This document shows positions 33,986 through 42,219 of a DNA stretch of 64,000 nucleotides, piece after piece (positions within the stretch are counted from its first letter, which is position 1; the number at the start of each line of letters is the position of its first letter). Position numbers and translations under genes: made by a program. The stretch comes from Gaiellasilicea sp963707575 (lineage in GTDB: Bacteria; Actinomycetota; Thermoleophilia; Gaiellales; Gaiellaceae), in assembly GCA_963707575.1 (NCBI GenBank), contig OY970171.1, positions 1,426,001 through 1,490,000 of the forward strand, given 5' to 3'. The notes below the pieces were generated by a model that saw only the letters and a program-made list of their open reading frames with translations, ran no database searches and was not told the DNA's origin.

Positions 33986-34111
33986 GCCAAGACCCCCTGA
34001 GCGGCCTGCCTGCGGCGGCCGAGCTCGGACACGTCGCGTAGCGGGGGATGCCGTCCGGGCCGCGGCTCATCCTCTCCCCGTCCGGTCCTAACTCGCGGCA
34101 AGGAGAGACCA

Positions 34112-35566
34112 ATGTCAGAGCAGGCGGGCCAGCCGAACGCGGGGCTGCTCGAGCGCCGGTTCCGCTTCGCGGCGAACGGCACCACGATCGGCCGCGACAC
34201 GATGGCCGGCGCGACGACCTTCATCGTCATGTCGTACATCATCTTCGTGAATCCGCAGATCCTCAGCTTCGCGGGGATCGCCGATCTCGAGCCGATCGGG
34301 CTCCCGTTCGACCAGGTCCTCGCTGCGACCTGCCTGGTGGCCGGCGTGATGACGATCCTGATGGGGCTCTACACGAACCGGGCCTACGCGATCGCGCCGG
34401 GGCTCGGCCTCAACGCGGTGGTGGCGTTCGGCCTGGTCGCCGGCGAGGGGTTGTCGTTCCCGGCGGCGATGGGCCTCGTCGTCGTCGAGGGGATCGCAGT
34501 CACCATCCTCGTCCTGACCGGGACGCGCGAAAAGATCATGAACGCGATCCCGCTCGACCTGAAGAAGGCGATCGCGATCGGGATCGGCCTCTTCATCGCC
34601 TTCATCGGCCTCGTCAACTCCGGCCTCGTCGTCCGGGGCGCGGGCACGATCGTCGACCTGGCACCGCTGACCACCTGGCCCGTGTTCGTGACCCTGGCCG
34701 GGCTCGTGATCACGATCGTGCTGCGGGCCCGCGGCGTGCGGGGCGACCTGTTGCTCGGGATCATCGCCACCACGATCCTCGCCACCGTGATCAACGAAAC
34801 GGTCGACAACGCCGGGTTCACGGCCGGGGCGAGCTGGCCCGACGACGTCTACGAGACACCAGATCTCTCGCTGCTTGGCGAGTTCAACTTCGACGCGTTC
34901 ACCGAGCTGGCGTTCATCTCGGCCGTCATCTGGGCGTTCTCGCTCTTCCTCGCCGACTTCTTCGACACGATGGGCACGCTCGTCGGTGTCGGCAAGCCGG
35001 CCGGCTACCTCGACGAGGACGGCAAGCTGCCGGAGATCCGCAAGCCGCTGCTCGTCGACTCGCTCGCGGCGGTGGCCGGCGGAGCGGCCTCCACCTCGTC
35101 CGCGACGACCTACATCGAATCCGCCTCGGGCGTCGGCGTCGGCGGCCGGACCGGCTGGGTCGCCGTCGTGGCGGGTGCGCTCTTCTTCCCGTTCATGTTC
35201 TTCGCGCCGATCATCGGCATGGTGCCGCCCCAGGCCACCGCGCCCGCGCTGATCATCGTCGGCTACCTGATGATGTCCGCCCTGACCGAGGCGGAGGAGG
35301 TAGCCGAGGGACGCACCGCCAGGAAGCTCGCGGGCATCGACTTCAGCGATCTCGGCATCGGCCTCGCGGCCGCGCTGACGATCATGTTCATGCCGTTCAC
35401 GTTCTCGATCACGGACGGGATCGGGATGGGCTTCCTCGCGTACACGATCGTGCGGGCGACGCAGGGCCGGCTGAAGGACATCCACCCGTTCATGTGGATC
35501 GCCTCGGCGGCCTTCCTCCTCTACTTCCTCGTGCCCTTCCTCCAGGAGACCTTCAGCTGGGTCTGA
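34112..35566 (+). CDS. NCS2-family purine (adenine/guanine/hypoxanthine) permease
   Basis: 484 residues, ribosome site AAGGAGAG. Twelve or more membrane helices. AzgA/PbuG-type NCS2 features: GRDTMAGATTFIVMSYIIFVNP at the N-terminus, APGLGLNAVVAF, the FFDTMGTLVGVG motif, STSSATTYIESASG-VGGRTG in the substrate region and VPPQATAPALIIVGYLM. It is a proton-coupled nucleobase importer. A short hairpin terminator follows. No purine riboswitch could be recognised in its leader. Confidence 0.92.
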   Translation: MSEQAGQPNAGLLERRFRFAANGTTIGRDTMAGATTFIVMSYIIFVNPQILSFAGIADLEPIGLPFDQVLAATCLVAGVMTILMGLYTNRAYAIAPGLGLNAVVAFGLVAGEGLSFPAAMGLVVVEGIAVTILVLTGTREKIMNAIPLDLKKAIAIGIGLFIAFIGLVNSGLVVRGAGTIVDLAPLTTWPVFVTLAGLVITIVLRARGVRGDLLLGIIATTILATVINETVDNAGFTAGASWPDDVYETPDLSLLGEFNFDAFTELAFISAVIWAFSLFLADFFDTMGTLVGVGKPAGYLDEDGKLPEIRKPLLVDSLAAVAGGAASTSSATTYIESASGVGVGGRTGWVAVVAGALFFPFMFFAPIIGMVPPQATAPALIIVGYLMMSALTEAEEVAEGRTARKLAGIDFSDLGIGLAAALTIMFMPFTFSITDGIGMGFLAYTIVRATQGRLKDIHPFMWIASAAFLLYFLVPFLQETFSWV

Positions 35567-35577
35567 GAGACACAGGT

Positions 35578-35596
35578 GAGACGGCGAAGCCGTCTC
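35578..35596 (+). terminator. Hairpin terminator of the purine permease gene
   Basis: Perfect 8-bp stem GAGACGGC (35578-35585) and GCCGTCTC (35589-35596) with loop GAA, 11 bp after the permease stop, followed by a short pyrimidine run CTTC. Confidence 0.65.
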
Positions 35597-35611
35597 CTTC
35601 AGGGCGTTAGC

Positions 35612-35643
35612 GTGAGGGGGTTGGCTTCCGCCGATCCCCTCAC
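35612..35643. repeat. Second inverted repeat in the convergent spacer
   Basis: Arms GTGAGGGG (35612-35619) and CCCCTCAC (35636-35643) with a 16-nt loop that contains a further short GGCTTCCGCC element. It lies between the convergent purine permease and SAM hydrolase genes (gap 35567-35733), so it could help end transcription from the SAM-hydrolase side. The rest of the gap shows an A-rich patch (GAAGAAAAAGG) and nothing else recognisable. Confidence 0.5.
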
Positions 35644-35733
35644 TGCGGAAGAAAAAGGACGTCCGGGACGGTGATACCGCTCCGCGAACGCCCTTGTGGA
35701 GGCACATTTACAAACGTCGCGGAAGTCTGCAAG

Positions 35734-36537
35734 TCACGGGCCGGAGACGTTGATTCGGAGCGGCTGACCTGCCCGCGCGTGCAGCATCTGCGCCGCGTCG
35801 CCGCCGCTGATCGCAATCGACATGTTCCCGTAGCTGTCCTCGTAGAGGATGATGTCGCCCGCTCTGGCATCGGCGAACGTTCGGGCCGCAACGGCGTACA
35901 CACGCTCTCCGGCGAGCTCCAGCTCGATCTGCGTGCCTGGTGCGATCCCGATCTGAGTCACGTCCTCGCGAGTCAGGTTCAGCGCGATGTTGCCGAAGCT
36001 GTCGACGTACAGAATGGTGGCGCCGATCCGCGACTGGCCGAGGTTCGGCAGCGGCAGGTCCAGCCGGACCAGCGCATCGGGGGCGAACGGCGGGCCGAGC
36101 TCCTCGACCGTGAGGCCGTTCGCGAGATGGGCCGCGGCCGGGGCGAAGATGTCGCGCCCGTGGAACGTGCGCGACACCGAGGGGAGCGCGTAGTCGGGAT
36201 TGGCGATCTCGTGCACGGCGGCGATCCCGGCTCGCTCGGCGGCCGGAACGAGCAGGCCGTTGTCGGGGCCGACGAAGGAGCGCCCCTCCTCGTCCCGGAT
36301 CGCCAGGGCCCGCCGCTGGCTGCCGACACCGGGATCGACGACGGCGAGGTGGACCCCGACCGGCATGTAGGGAAGCGTGCTGGCGAGCACGAGCGCCCCC
36401 TGCAGGATCTCCTGGGGCGGGATGCCGTGCGTCACGTCGATGATCTCCGCCTCGGGCGCGATCCGCTTGATCACCCCGTGGCAGGTGCCGACGAAGTCGT
36501 CCTGCAGGCCGAAGTCGCTCAGGAACGAGACGAACAC
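35734..36537 (-). CDS. S-adenosyl-L-methionine hydrolase (adenosine-forming), DUF62 family
   Basis: 267 residues, GTG start. Belongs to the fluorinase/chlorinase-like DUF62 family. The hydrolase triad reported for archaeal members (Asp68, Arg75, His127) is matched by VVDPGVGSQRRA (D68, R75) and FHGRDIFAP (H126), so water rather than a halide is the expected nucleophile, giving adenosine and methionine. Last gene of the heme/cytochrome operon, 9 bp after hemD; a role in limiting SAM during heme or cofactor methylation is only a guess. Confidence 0.88.
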   Translation of the reverse strand: MFVSFLSDFGLQDDFVGTCHGVIKRIAPEAEIIDVTHGIPPQEILQGALVLASTLPYMPVGVHLAVVDPGVGSQRRALAIRDEEGRSFVGPDNGLLVPAAERAGIAAVHEIANPDYALPSVSRTFHGRDIFAPAAAHLANGLTVEELGPPFAPDALVRLDLPLPNLGQSRIGATILYVDSFGNIALNLTREDVTQIGIAPGTQIELELAGERVYAVAARTFADARAGDIILYEDSYGNMSIAISGGDAAQMLHARAGQPLRINVSGP

Positions 36538-36546
36538 GCGCCGAGG

Positions 36547-37179
36547 TTAACGCGCTGCGGCCGCCGCCGCGACCGCGGCGACGAGCCCGTCCAGATCATG
36601 TGTGACCGCTTCGCCCACCACCTGTACCGAGACGGCCCGCGCTGCGGCAGTCGTCTCCGGACCGATCGAGACGGCGGGGATCGCCGCGCCGGTGCGCGCG
36701 AACGCCCGGGCGGCCGAGGGTGAGGCGAGCACGACGAGGTCGCCAGAGGGCGCCTGCTCCGGCTCCAGCTCGACGGTGCGGTAGAGGGGGAGGAAGTCTG
36801 CGCCGAGCTCGTCGACGAGCAGGCGTCGCGCGCCTTCCGCGCCCGCGAAGAGCACGCGTCCCGCCGGACGTGGAAGCTCGGCGAGCACGCCCTCCTGCGT
36901 CGACACCCGTGGCACGAGGTCGGCCCCGCCGAAGGCGGCGGCGGTTGCCGCTCCGATTGCCGCCACTCTGGCCGGCACGCCGGCCATGCGCCGACGCAGC
37001 TCGCGCGCGCCGTTCGCACTCGTGACGATCACCCAGTCGTAGCGGGCCACCTCGATCGGGTCGTCGCCGAGCGGCTCCACGGCGACGAGCGGGCAGACGT
37101 CGACGTCGTGCCCCAGCGCCTCGAGCCTCGCGACGAGCTCGCCTTCCTGCCCACGCGGCCGGGTGACGACGATCCTCAA
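36547..37179 (-). CDS. hemD: Uroporphyrinogen-III synthase
   Basis: 210 residues. HemD is weakly conserved; seen here are the N-terminal MRIVVTRPRGQ and the middle YDWVIVTSANGARELRRR motif, a second-lobe VVLASPSAARAF and AVSIGPETTAAARA, all in the expected two-lobed order. It closes hydroxymethylbilane to uroporphyrinogen III. It is 13 bp after hemC, which confirms the assignment. Confidence 0.88.
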   Translation of the reverse strand: MRIVVTRPRGQEGELVARLEALGHDVDVCPLVAVEPLGDDPIEVARYDWVIVTSANGARELRRRMAGVPARVAAIGAATAAAFGGADLVPRVSTQEGVLAELPRPAGRVLFAGAEGARRLLVDELGADFLPLYRTVELEPEQAPSGDLVVLASPSAARAFARTGAAIPAVSIGPETTAAARAVSVQVVGEAVTHDLDGLVAAVAAAAAAR

Positions 37180-37192
37180 GCCAGGTCGCCTC

Positions 37193-38032
37193 TCAAGGAA
37201 CGGCGGCCAGCAGCTCGCGAGCGACCTCGTCCGCGTCGTCGCCGCTGCGCCGCTCGAGCCAGCCGCCGTTCTCGTCTGCGACGAGCGCGGTCAGCGTCGA
37301 CCCGTCGTGGTGCGCGGCGACGGGCGCGAGGCAGCCGCCTCCGATCAGCGCGACGCACCGGCGCTCCGCCTCGACGCGGCGGCGCGTCTCGGCATCGTCG
37401 GCACGCGCGACGAGCTCCTCTTCTCCGGCTCGCACCTGCAGCGCGAGCGCGCCCTGTCCCGCCTCCGGCAGCAGCTCGCTCGGCTCGAAGCGGTGCCCGA
37501 TCTCGGCGCCGAGGCCGAGCCGGTCGAGACCGCACGCCGCCAGCATGATCGCGTCGAGTCCGCGCTCGCCGCGCTTGCGCAGCCGGGTGTCGATATTGCC
37601 GCGCAGCGGCTCGATCGAGAGCGTCGGCTCGAGCGCGAGCAGTTGCGCGCGCCGGCGCACCGAGGCGGTCCCGATGCGCATCCCCGCGCGCAGCTCGGAC
37701 GCGCCGCAGAGTGCGTCGCGCGGATCCTCACGGACGGGGTAGGCGCCGACGGCGAGCCCCTCGGTGTCGGTCGAGGTCATGTCCTTCGCCGAGTGGATGG
37801 CGACGTCGATCCGGCCGGCGAGAAGCGCCTCCTCGAGCTCCTTGACGAACACGCCCCGCTCGCCGATCTGCCCGAAGGGCTTCGTCCGGTCGCGGTCGCC
37901 GGCGGTCGTGATCGGAACGAGCGCGATCTCGATACTCGGTCCTTCACCCACGGTGTGACGGAGCGCCTCAGCGGCCTGCTCCGCCTGGGTGAGCGCGAGC
38001 CTACTGCCGCGCGAACCGACGCGGATGAGCAC
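37193..38032 (-). CDS. hemC: Porphobilinogen deaminase (hydroxymethylbilane synthase)
   Basis: 279 residues, slightly short for the family (about 310). The dipyrromethane-cofactor cysteine is in IGGGCLAPVA (C234) and the catalytic aspartate in HSAKDMTS (D84). Substrate-binding arginines lie in GTASVRRRAQ and LRGNIDTRLRK. It condenses four porphobilinogens. A 117-bp gap separates it from hemA; in that gap I see no gene and no clear regulatory site. Confidence 0.94.
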   Translation of the reverse strand: MLIRVGSRGSRLALTQAEQAAEALRHTVGEGPSIEIALVPITTAGDRDRTKPFGQIGERGVFVKELEEALLAGRIDVAIHSAKDMTSTDTEGLAVGAYPVREDPRDALCGASELRAGMRIGTASVRRRAQLLALEPTLSIEPLRGNIDTRLRKRGERGLDAIMLAACGLDRLGLGAEIGHRFEPSELLPEAGQGALALQVRAGEEELVARADDAETRRRVEAERRCVALIGGGCLAPVAAHHDGSTLTALVADENGGWLERRSGDDADEVARELLAAVP

Positions 38033-38149
38033 AGCTGCGGCGCGCGGTGGGGCGTGGCTCGCCGCAGCCGCGCACGGAGTTGGGGCGGATGCGGACGAAG
38101 GCGGTCGGAGCCTGGAGCGGCAGTGGACGGCCGGCCACGAAGCGCGTCT

Positions 38150-39400
38150 TCACGGGCGCCGCTCTTCCTCTGACTGCCGCTCTCCGAGCCCGAACAAGTG
38201 GTTCACGACGTCAGCATAGATCACTCCGTCGGCTGCCGCGGCCGCCTCTTTCATCCGGATCGTGGGCAGGTGCAGGAGCTTTGCCAGGATCTGCGACGTG
38301 ACCGACTCGACGTGCCTGCGCTCGGTGTCGGAGAGCTTCGAGCCGGCCTTCGCGAGCTCGCTGTCACGGATCTCGTCGACGAGCGCCCGCAGCGAGGCGA
38401 TCGTCGGGATGACCCCCAGCGAGGCCTGCCACTCGCGGAAGCGCTCGGCCTCCGCGGCGACGAGCTTCTCGGCCCGGGCAGCCTCGCTGCGGCGTCCGGA
38501 GATCGTCTCCGCAACGACGGCCTCGAGATCGTCGATGTCGTAGAGGAAGCACCCTTCCAGCGAGTTGATCTCGGGGTCGAGGTCGCGCGGCACGGCGAGG
38601 TCGACCAGCAGCAGCGACCGTCCCTTGCGCGCGCGGAGCGCGGATGCGACCGTCCCACGGGCGACGACGAGGCCGGCGGCGCTCGTCGAGGCGACGACGA
38701 TGTCGGCCTGGACGAGCTCTGCCTCGATGGCGTCGAAGGGGACGGGCCTCGCACCGAGCTTGCGCGCGAGCTCCTCGGCGTGCGCGGGCGTCCGGTTGGC
38801 GACCGCGCCGATCTCCGCGCCGCGGGAGGCGAGGTTGCGGGCCGCGGCCTCGCTCGTCTTTCCGGCCCCCAGGAGGAGCACTCGCTTTCCGCTCAGCTCC
38901 CCGAACACCTGCTGGGCGAGCGCGGCGGCGGCGGACGGCACGGACGCGGGGCTCTCGCCGATCGCCGTCTCGACGCGCACGCGCCGGCCGGCGTTCAGGG
39001 CCTGCCGGAAGAGGCGGTCGAGAAACGGCCCCGTCGAGCCCGCCTCGAAGGCGGCCCGCACCTGACCGAGGATCTCGCCCTCGCCGGGGACGAGCGAGTC
39101 CAGCCCGCCGGCGACGCGGAAGAGGTGGAGCGCCGCCGCCTCGTCGCCGAGGCGGTACAGCGCCGGCCGCAGCTCGTCGGCATCGTCACCGGCCAGGTCG
39201 AGCAGCGCCTGCACACCGAGCTCCTCGGCGCTCTGCTCGCGGACGAGGTAGAGCTCGGTGCGATTGCACGTCGAGAGCACGACCGCTTCCTTGCCCAACT
39301 CACCGGCGAGCGCGGCCGCTGAGCCCGCGTCGAGCGCGACACGCTCGCGCAGCTCGACCGGCGCATTGTGGTGCGAGATGCCGACGAGGGTGAGGTTCAT
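38150..39400 (-). CDS. hemA: Glutamyl-tRNA reductase
   Basis: 416 residues. The thioester-forming cysteine is in VLSTCNRTELY (C45), the NADPH domain has LLLGAGKTSEAA, and the C-terminal dimerisation domain is present. First committed step of C5-pathway heme synthesis, making glutamate-1-semialdehyde. The family SHxxAP motif is seen as GISHHNAPVELRE. Its ATG overlaps the stop of the ccsA/hemX gene (ATGA). Confidence 0.94.
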   Translation of the reverse strand: MNLTLVGISHHNAPVELRERVALDAGSAAALAGELGKEAVVLSTCNRTELYLVREQSAEELGVQALLDLAGDDADELRPALYRLGDEAAALHLFRVAGGLDSLVPGEGEILGQVRAAFEAGSTGPFLDRLFRQALNAGRRVRVETAIGESPASVPSAAAALAQQVFGELSGKRVLLLGAGKTSEAAARNLASRGAEIGAVANRTPAHAEELARKLGARPVPFDAIEAELVQADIVVASTSAAGLVVARGTVASALRARKGRSLLLVDLAVPRDLDPEINSLEGCFLYDIDDLEAVVAETISGRRSEAARAEKLVAAEAERFREWQASLGVIPTIASLRALVDEIRDSELAKAGSKLSDTERRHVESVTSQILAKLLHLPTIRMKEAAAAADGVIYADVVNHLFGLGERQSEEERRP

Positions 39401-40170
39401 GAGGCGAAGTGGGTCAGCGGCAGGACGACTGCGACGAGGGCGAAGCCGCCGAGGTTGAGCAGGGCGGCCCTGTGGCCGCGCCAGCCCTCGTGCCGGAGCA
39501 CGAGCAACCCGATGTAGACGGTCACGATCGCGAGCGTTACGCCCATGGCGACGTCGAAGTCGCCGTGCTCGAAGCTCGACGCGCCGACGCCGATCCCGAG
39601 GGCCAACAGGACGAGGGAGACGAGCACCGTGCGGGCTGCCAATCGATCGAGTGCCTCGAGCGCCGGGACCCGAACCCGGAGCACACCCCGCTCGTGACGC
39701 TTCAAGCGGCGCTCCTGCCAGACGTAGAGACCAGCCATTCCGGCCGCCAGCGTCAGCCCTGCGAAGCCGGCGAGCATCAGCCCGGCGTGGATCGCGAGCG
39801 CCAGCCCGGAGTCGTCCCGGTCGGCGAGGCCGGTTCCGCCGCCGGCCCAGGCGAGCGCCAGCAGCACGGCCGCGATCGGCATCACCGTGAGGCCGAGCAG
39901 TCGGTAGCGCGGGGTACAGCCCCAGATCAGGTACGCCCCGACCACGAGCCAGACGAAGAGGTTCAGCGCGCCCGCCCAGGTTCCCCAGGGGAAGCCCTCC
40001 ACCGACACCGCCTGCCCGATCAGGAGCGCGGTCTGCGCGACCCAGCCCAGGCGGACGCCCCAGGTCGCGAGCCGGCCCGCGAGGCCCGGGCCACGCAGTT
40101 CGCCGGCGTAGGCGACCGCGGCCTCCCCGTAGGCGAGCAGCGCAGGGACGACGAGCAGCTCAGCGGCCAT
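39397..40170 (-). CDS. CcsA/HemX-family cytochrome c assembly membrane protein
   Basis: 257 residues from the ATG at 40168-40170, about eight membrane helices. A tryptophan-rich FPWGTWAGALNLFVWLV segment resembles the periplasmic heme-handling region of CcsA proteins, and histidines in ALAIHAGLML and LTHFAS could ligate heme. The gene lies directly before hemA, the position of hemX in Bacillus, where HemX lowers HemA levels. It also lies directly after ccm genes, so either a HemX-like regulator or a cytochrome c synthase component is possible. Confidence 0.78.
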   Translation of the reverse strand: MAAELLVVPALLAYGEAAVAYAGELRGPGLAGRLATWGVRLGWVAQTALLIGQAVSVEGFPWGTWAGALNLFVWLVVGAYLIWGCTPRYRLLGLTVMPIAAVLLALAWAGGGTGLADRDDSGLALAIHAGLMLAGFAGLTLAAGMAGLYVWQERRLKRHERGVLRVRVPALEALDRLAARTVLVSLVLLALGIGVGASSFEHGDFDVAMGVTLAIVTVYIGLLVLRHEGWRGHRAALLNLGGFALVAVVLPLTHFAS

Positions 40171-40318
40171 CGGTGCCGCGCCTGCGGGCGAGCTCGGCCA
40201 GCTCGGCCGTCTCCCGTTCGAGCCGCGCCAGCTTCGCCGCGATGATCGCGACGTAGACGAGCACTGCGACGAACACGACGCCGTACGCCGCCGCGACGTA
40301 CTTCTCACCAGAGCTCAT
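40160..40318 (-). CDS. CcmD-like small membrane protein
   Basis: 52 residues: one membrane helix (about 7-28, YVAAAYGVVFVAVLVYVAI) followed by a charged helix KLARLERETAEL. This is the size, topology and context of CcmD, which helps release holo-CcmE from CcmABC. The ATG overlaps the ccmC stop (ATGA) and the gene runs 11 nt into ccsA/hemX. CcmD sequences are poorly conserved, so the call rests mainly on position. Confidence 0.72.
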   Translation of the reverse strand: MSSGEKYVAAAYGVVFVAVLVYVAIIAAKLARLERETAELAELARRRGTDGR

Positions 40319-41022
40319 GACGTGAGCGCCTCCCGAAGGTCGCGCAGGTTCGCGTCGAGGCGCTTGCCCAGCAGCTCGACGCGGTACAGCGTGTAGGCGA
40401 GCGTCGTGATCGCCACCCAGGCGATACAGAACGTGAGGAACATCGTCCCCGTCATCTGCGGCCCGTCGCGCGTGAACACGGTCGGATGGATCACGTTCTC
40501 CGCCAGCCGGATCGCGAGGAAGCTGACCGGGACGAGCACGACGCCGAAGAGCGCGTAGACCGCGGAGATGTTGGCGCGCCGCGGGCCTTCCTCGATCGAG
40601 AAGCGGAGCATGAAGTACGCCGAGTAGAAGAGGAAGAGGACGAGGAAGAGGACGAGCTGGTCCTCCTCCCACAGCCACCAGTGCCCCCAGGACGCCTTGG
40701 CCCAGATCGAGCCTGTGAGGAGCGTCAACGAGCCGAAGATCGTGCCCAGGTGCACGGCGACGTAGCTCTCGAGGTCGTAGCGCTCCTCCTTGCGCCAGAG
40801 CAGGAGCAGCGCCTTCAGCGCCGCCCAGCCGAAGCACGCGTACGCGGTCAGGGCGATCGGCACGTGGAAGTAGAAGATCCGCTGCGAGATGCCCTGGTCG
40901 GCGTCCTCCGGGGCGACGAAGAACGCAAACACGATCGCCACCCCGACGAGCCCCGCCGTGACGGCTGCGAGCACGGGAACGAGGCTTCTGGAGGCGCTGC
41001 TATTCGGAGACGACGTACTCAA
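40315..41022 (-). CDS. ccmC: Heme exporter / cytochrome c maturation protein CcmC
   Basis: 235 residues if started at the TTG at 41020-41022 (overlapping ccmB by 23 nt); a GTG at 40972-40974 is the alternative and would remove 16 residues. Six membrane helices, heme-binding histidines in RIFYFHVPI and YVAVHLGTIFG, and the tryptophan-rich periplasmic loop reads WGHWWLWEEDQLV, where the classical WWD motif is WGtWWvWD; the aspartate is replaced by glutamate. It transfers heme to CcmE. No CcmE, CcmF or CcmH is seen in the window. Confidence 0.88.
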   Translation of the reverse strand: MSTSSPNSSASRSLVPVLAAVTAGLVGVAIVFAFFVAPEDADQGISQRIFYFHVPIALTAYACFGWAALKALLLLWRKEERYDLESYVAVHLGTIFGSLTLLTGSIWAKASWGHWWLWEEDQLVLFLVLFLFYSAYFMLRFSIEEGPRRANISAVYALFGVVLVPVSFLAIRLAENVIHPTVFTRDGPQMTGTMFLTFCIAWVAITTLAYTLYRVELLGKRLDANLRDLREALTS

Positions 41023-41638
41023 AGGACGCCCAGCACAGTATCGCGAAGAGCCCGTCGTAGAGCCCGAGAAACGCCAGGAAGCGGCCCGGGTCGTCGGACA
41101 CGCTCGCCCCGACCCCGCCCACGACGAGCGGAATCGCGAGCGGCAGGAAGAGGATCGGCAGGACGAGCTCGCGGGTACGGCTGGCGGCGGCCATCGCCGC
41201 GAGCAGGGTCCCGACCACGCAGATGCCGACGTTCGCCAGCGCGACCCCCGCGACGGTCTCCCAGCCGATGGGCGAGAAGAAGGCGGCGAACGCCGGGAGC
41301 GCGACGACGGCGATCGCAGCGAGGAAGACAAAGACGGCGAGCGACTTGCCGAGCCAGATCGCGCTGCGGTCGCAGGGCGCAAGCACGAGCCCGTCGAGCG
41401 CACCGCTCTCCCGCTCGGGCGCCCAGGCCCGCGCGAGCCCGAGGAGCGCCGTGAAGACGAGGGCGACCCAGAGCAGGCCCTGCGCCGCGAGCTCGTCCGC
41501 ACCGGCCGGCAGGGCGAAGTGGAAGACGACGAGCGTCGAGACGACGAAGAGCAGCATCGCCGGCAGGGTGTCCCGGGCGCGGAGCTCGAGCCGGAGGTCC
41601 TTCCGAGCCAGCGCGGCCACGTCTGCGAAATACGTCAC
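41000..41638 (-). CDS. ccmB: Heme exporter ABC permease CcmB
   Basis: 212 residues, about six membrane helices. N-terminal RKDLRLELRARDTLPAMLLF and the WAPERESGALDGLVLAPCDR loop match CcmB. Works with CcmA to energise release of heme-loaded CcmE. Start overlaps ccmA by 4 nt (ATGA). Confidence 0.9.
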   Translation of the reverse strand: MTYFADVAALARKDLRLELRARDTLPAMLLFVVSTLVVFHFALPAGADELAAQGLLWVALVFTALLGLARAWAPERESGALDGLVLAPCDRSAIWLGKSLAVFVFLAAIAVVALPAFAAFFSPIGWETVAGVALANVGICVVGTLLAAMAAASRTRELVLPILFLPLAIPLVVGGVGASVSDDPGRFLAFLGLYDGLFAILCWASFEYVVSE

Positions 41639-42219
41639 GCGAGCGCCAGCCGGGTTGTCGCGAGCCCCTCGACGCGCTGCGGATCGTGCGTGGACAGCAG
41701 CACGGTGCGCGTGCCGACGAGCTCGGCGAGCAGCCGGTCGAGCAGCTCCGCCCCCTCCTCGTCGAGCGCGGTGAACGGCTCGTCCAGGACGAGCAGGTCG
41801 GGATCGTGAAGCAGCGCCCGGCAGAGCGCGAGCCGCTGGAGCATGCCGCGCGAGTAGGAGCTCGCCCGGTCGTTCCGGGCCTCCCAGAGCCCGAAGCGCT
41901 CCAGCAGCATCCCGACGCGCTCCCGGCGCTCGGGCACGCGGTACAACCGTCCGTAGAGATCGAGGTTCTCGACGGCAGTCAGGTCGCGGTAGACGAGCGG
42001 CTCGTGGCCGAGGAACCCGAGCTGCGCTCGGTCTGCGTCGACCTCGAGCTCGCCCGCCGTCGGCGCGGCGAGCCCGGCGACGAGCCGTAGCAGCGTCGTC
42101 TTCCCGGATCCGTTGGCCCCGGTGACGACGAGGAACGCTCCTCGGTCGACCGCCAGGTCGACGGGCCGCAGCGCACGCTTCGCTCCGTAGCGCTTCTCGA
42201 GCGACCGGGCGACGATCAA
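41635..42219 (-). CDS. ccmA: Heme exporter ABC ATPase CcmA
   Basis: 194 residues from the TTG at 42217-42219, which overlaps the ubiA stop (TTGA). Walker A TGANGSGKTT (34-41), signature segment SSYSRGMLQRLALCRAL (a variant of LSGGQ), Walker B LLVLDEPFTALDE and switch histidine in LSTHDPQ. Short, as CcmA proteins are. The neighbours ccmB and ccmC make the assignment firm. Confidence 0.9.
   Translation of the reverse strand: MIVARSLEKRYGAKRALRPVDLAVDRGAFLVVTGANGSGKTTLLRLVAGLAAPTAGELEVDADRAQLGFLGHEPLVYRDLTAVENLDLYGRLYRVPERRERVGMLLERFGLWEARNDRASSYSRGMLQRLALCRALLHDPDLLVLDEPFTALDEEGAELLDRLLAELVGTRTVLLSTHDPQRVEGLATTRLALA

Noticed and set aside
33936..34111. Purine riboswitch in the leader of the nucleobase permease
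   Set aside because: No three-way junction with conserved loop sequences could be matched; only a simple long hairpin is present.
33874..34242. Minus-strand open frame reading MARAGLEPATPRFSAVC...
   Set aside because: It is the antisense translation of tRNA-Phe, a well-known false protein; the extended open frame of the beta-helix gene crossing the tRNA (with HHGFQPCALPTEL) has the same origin.
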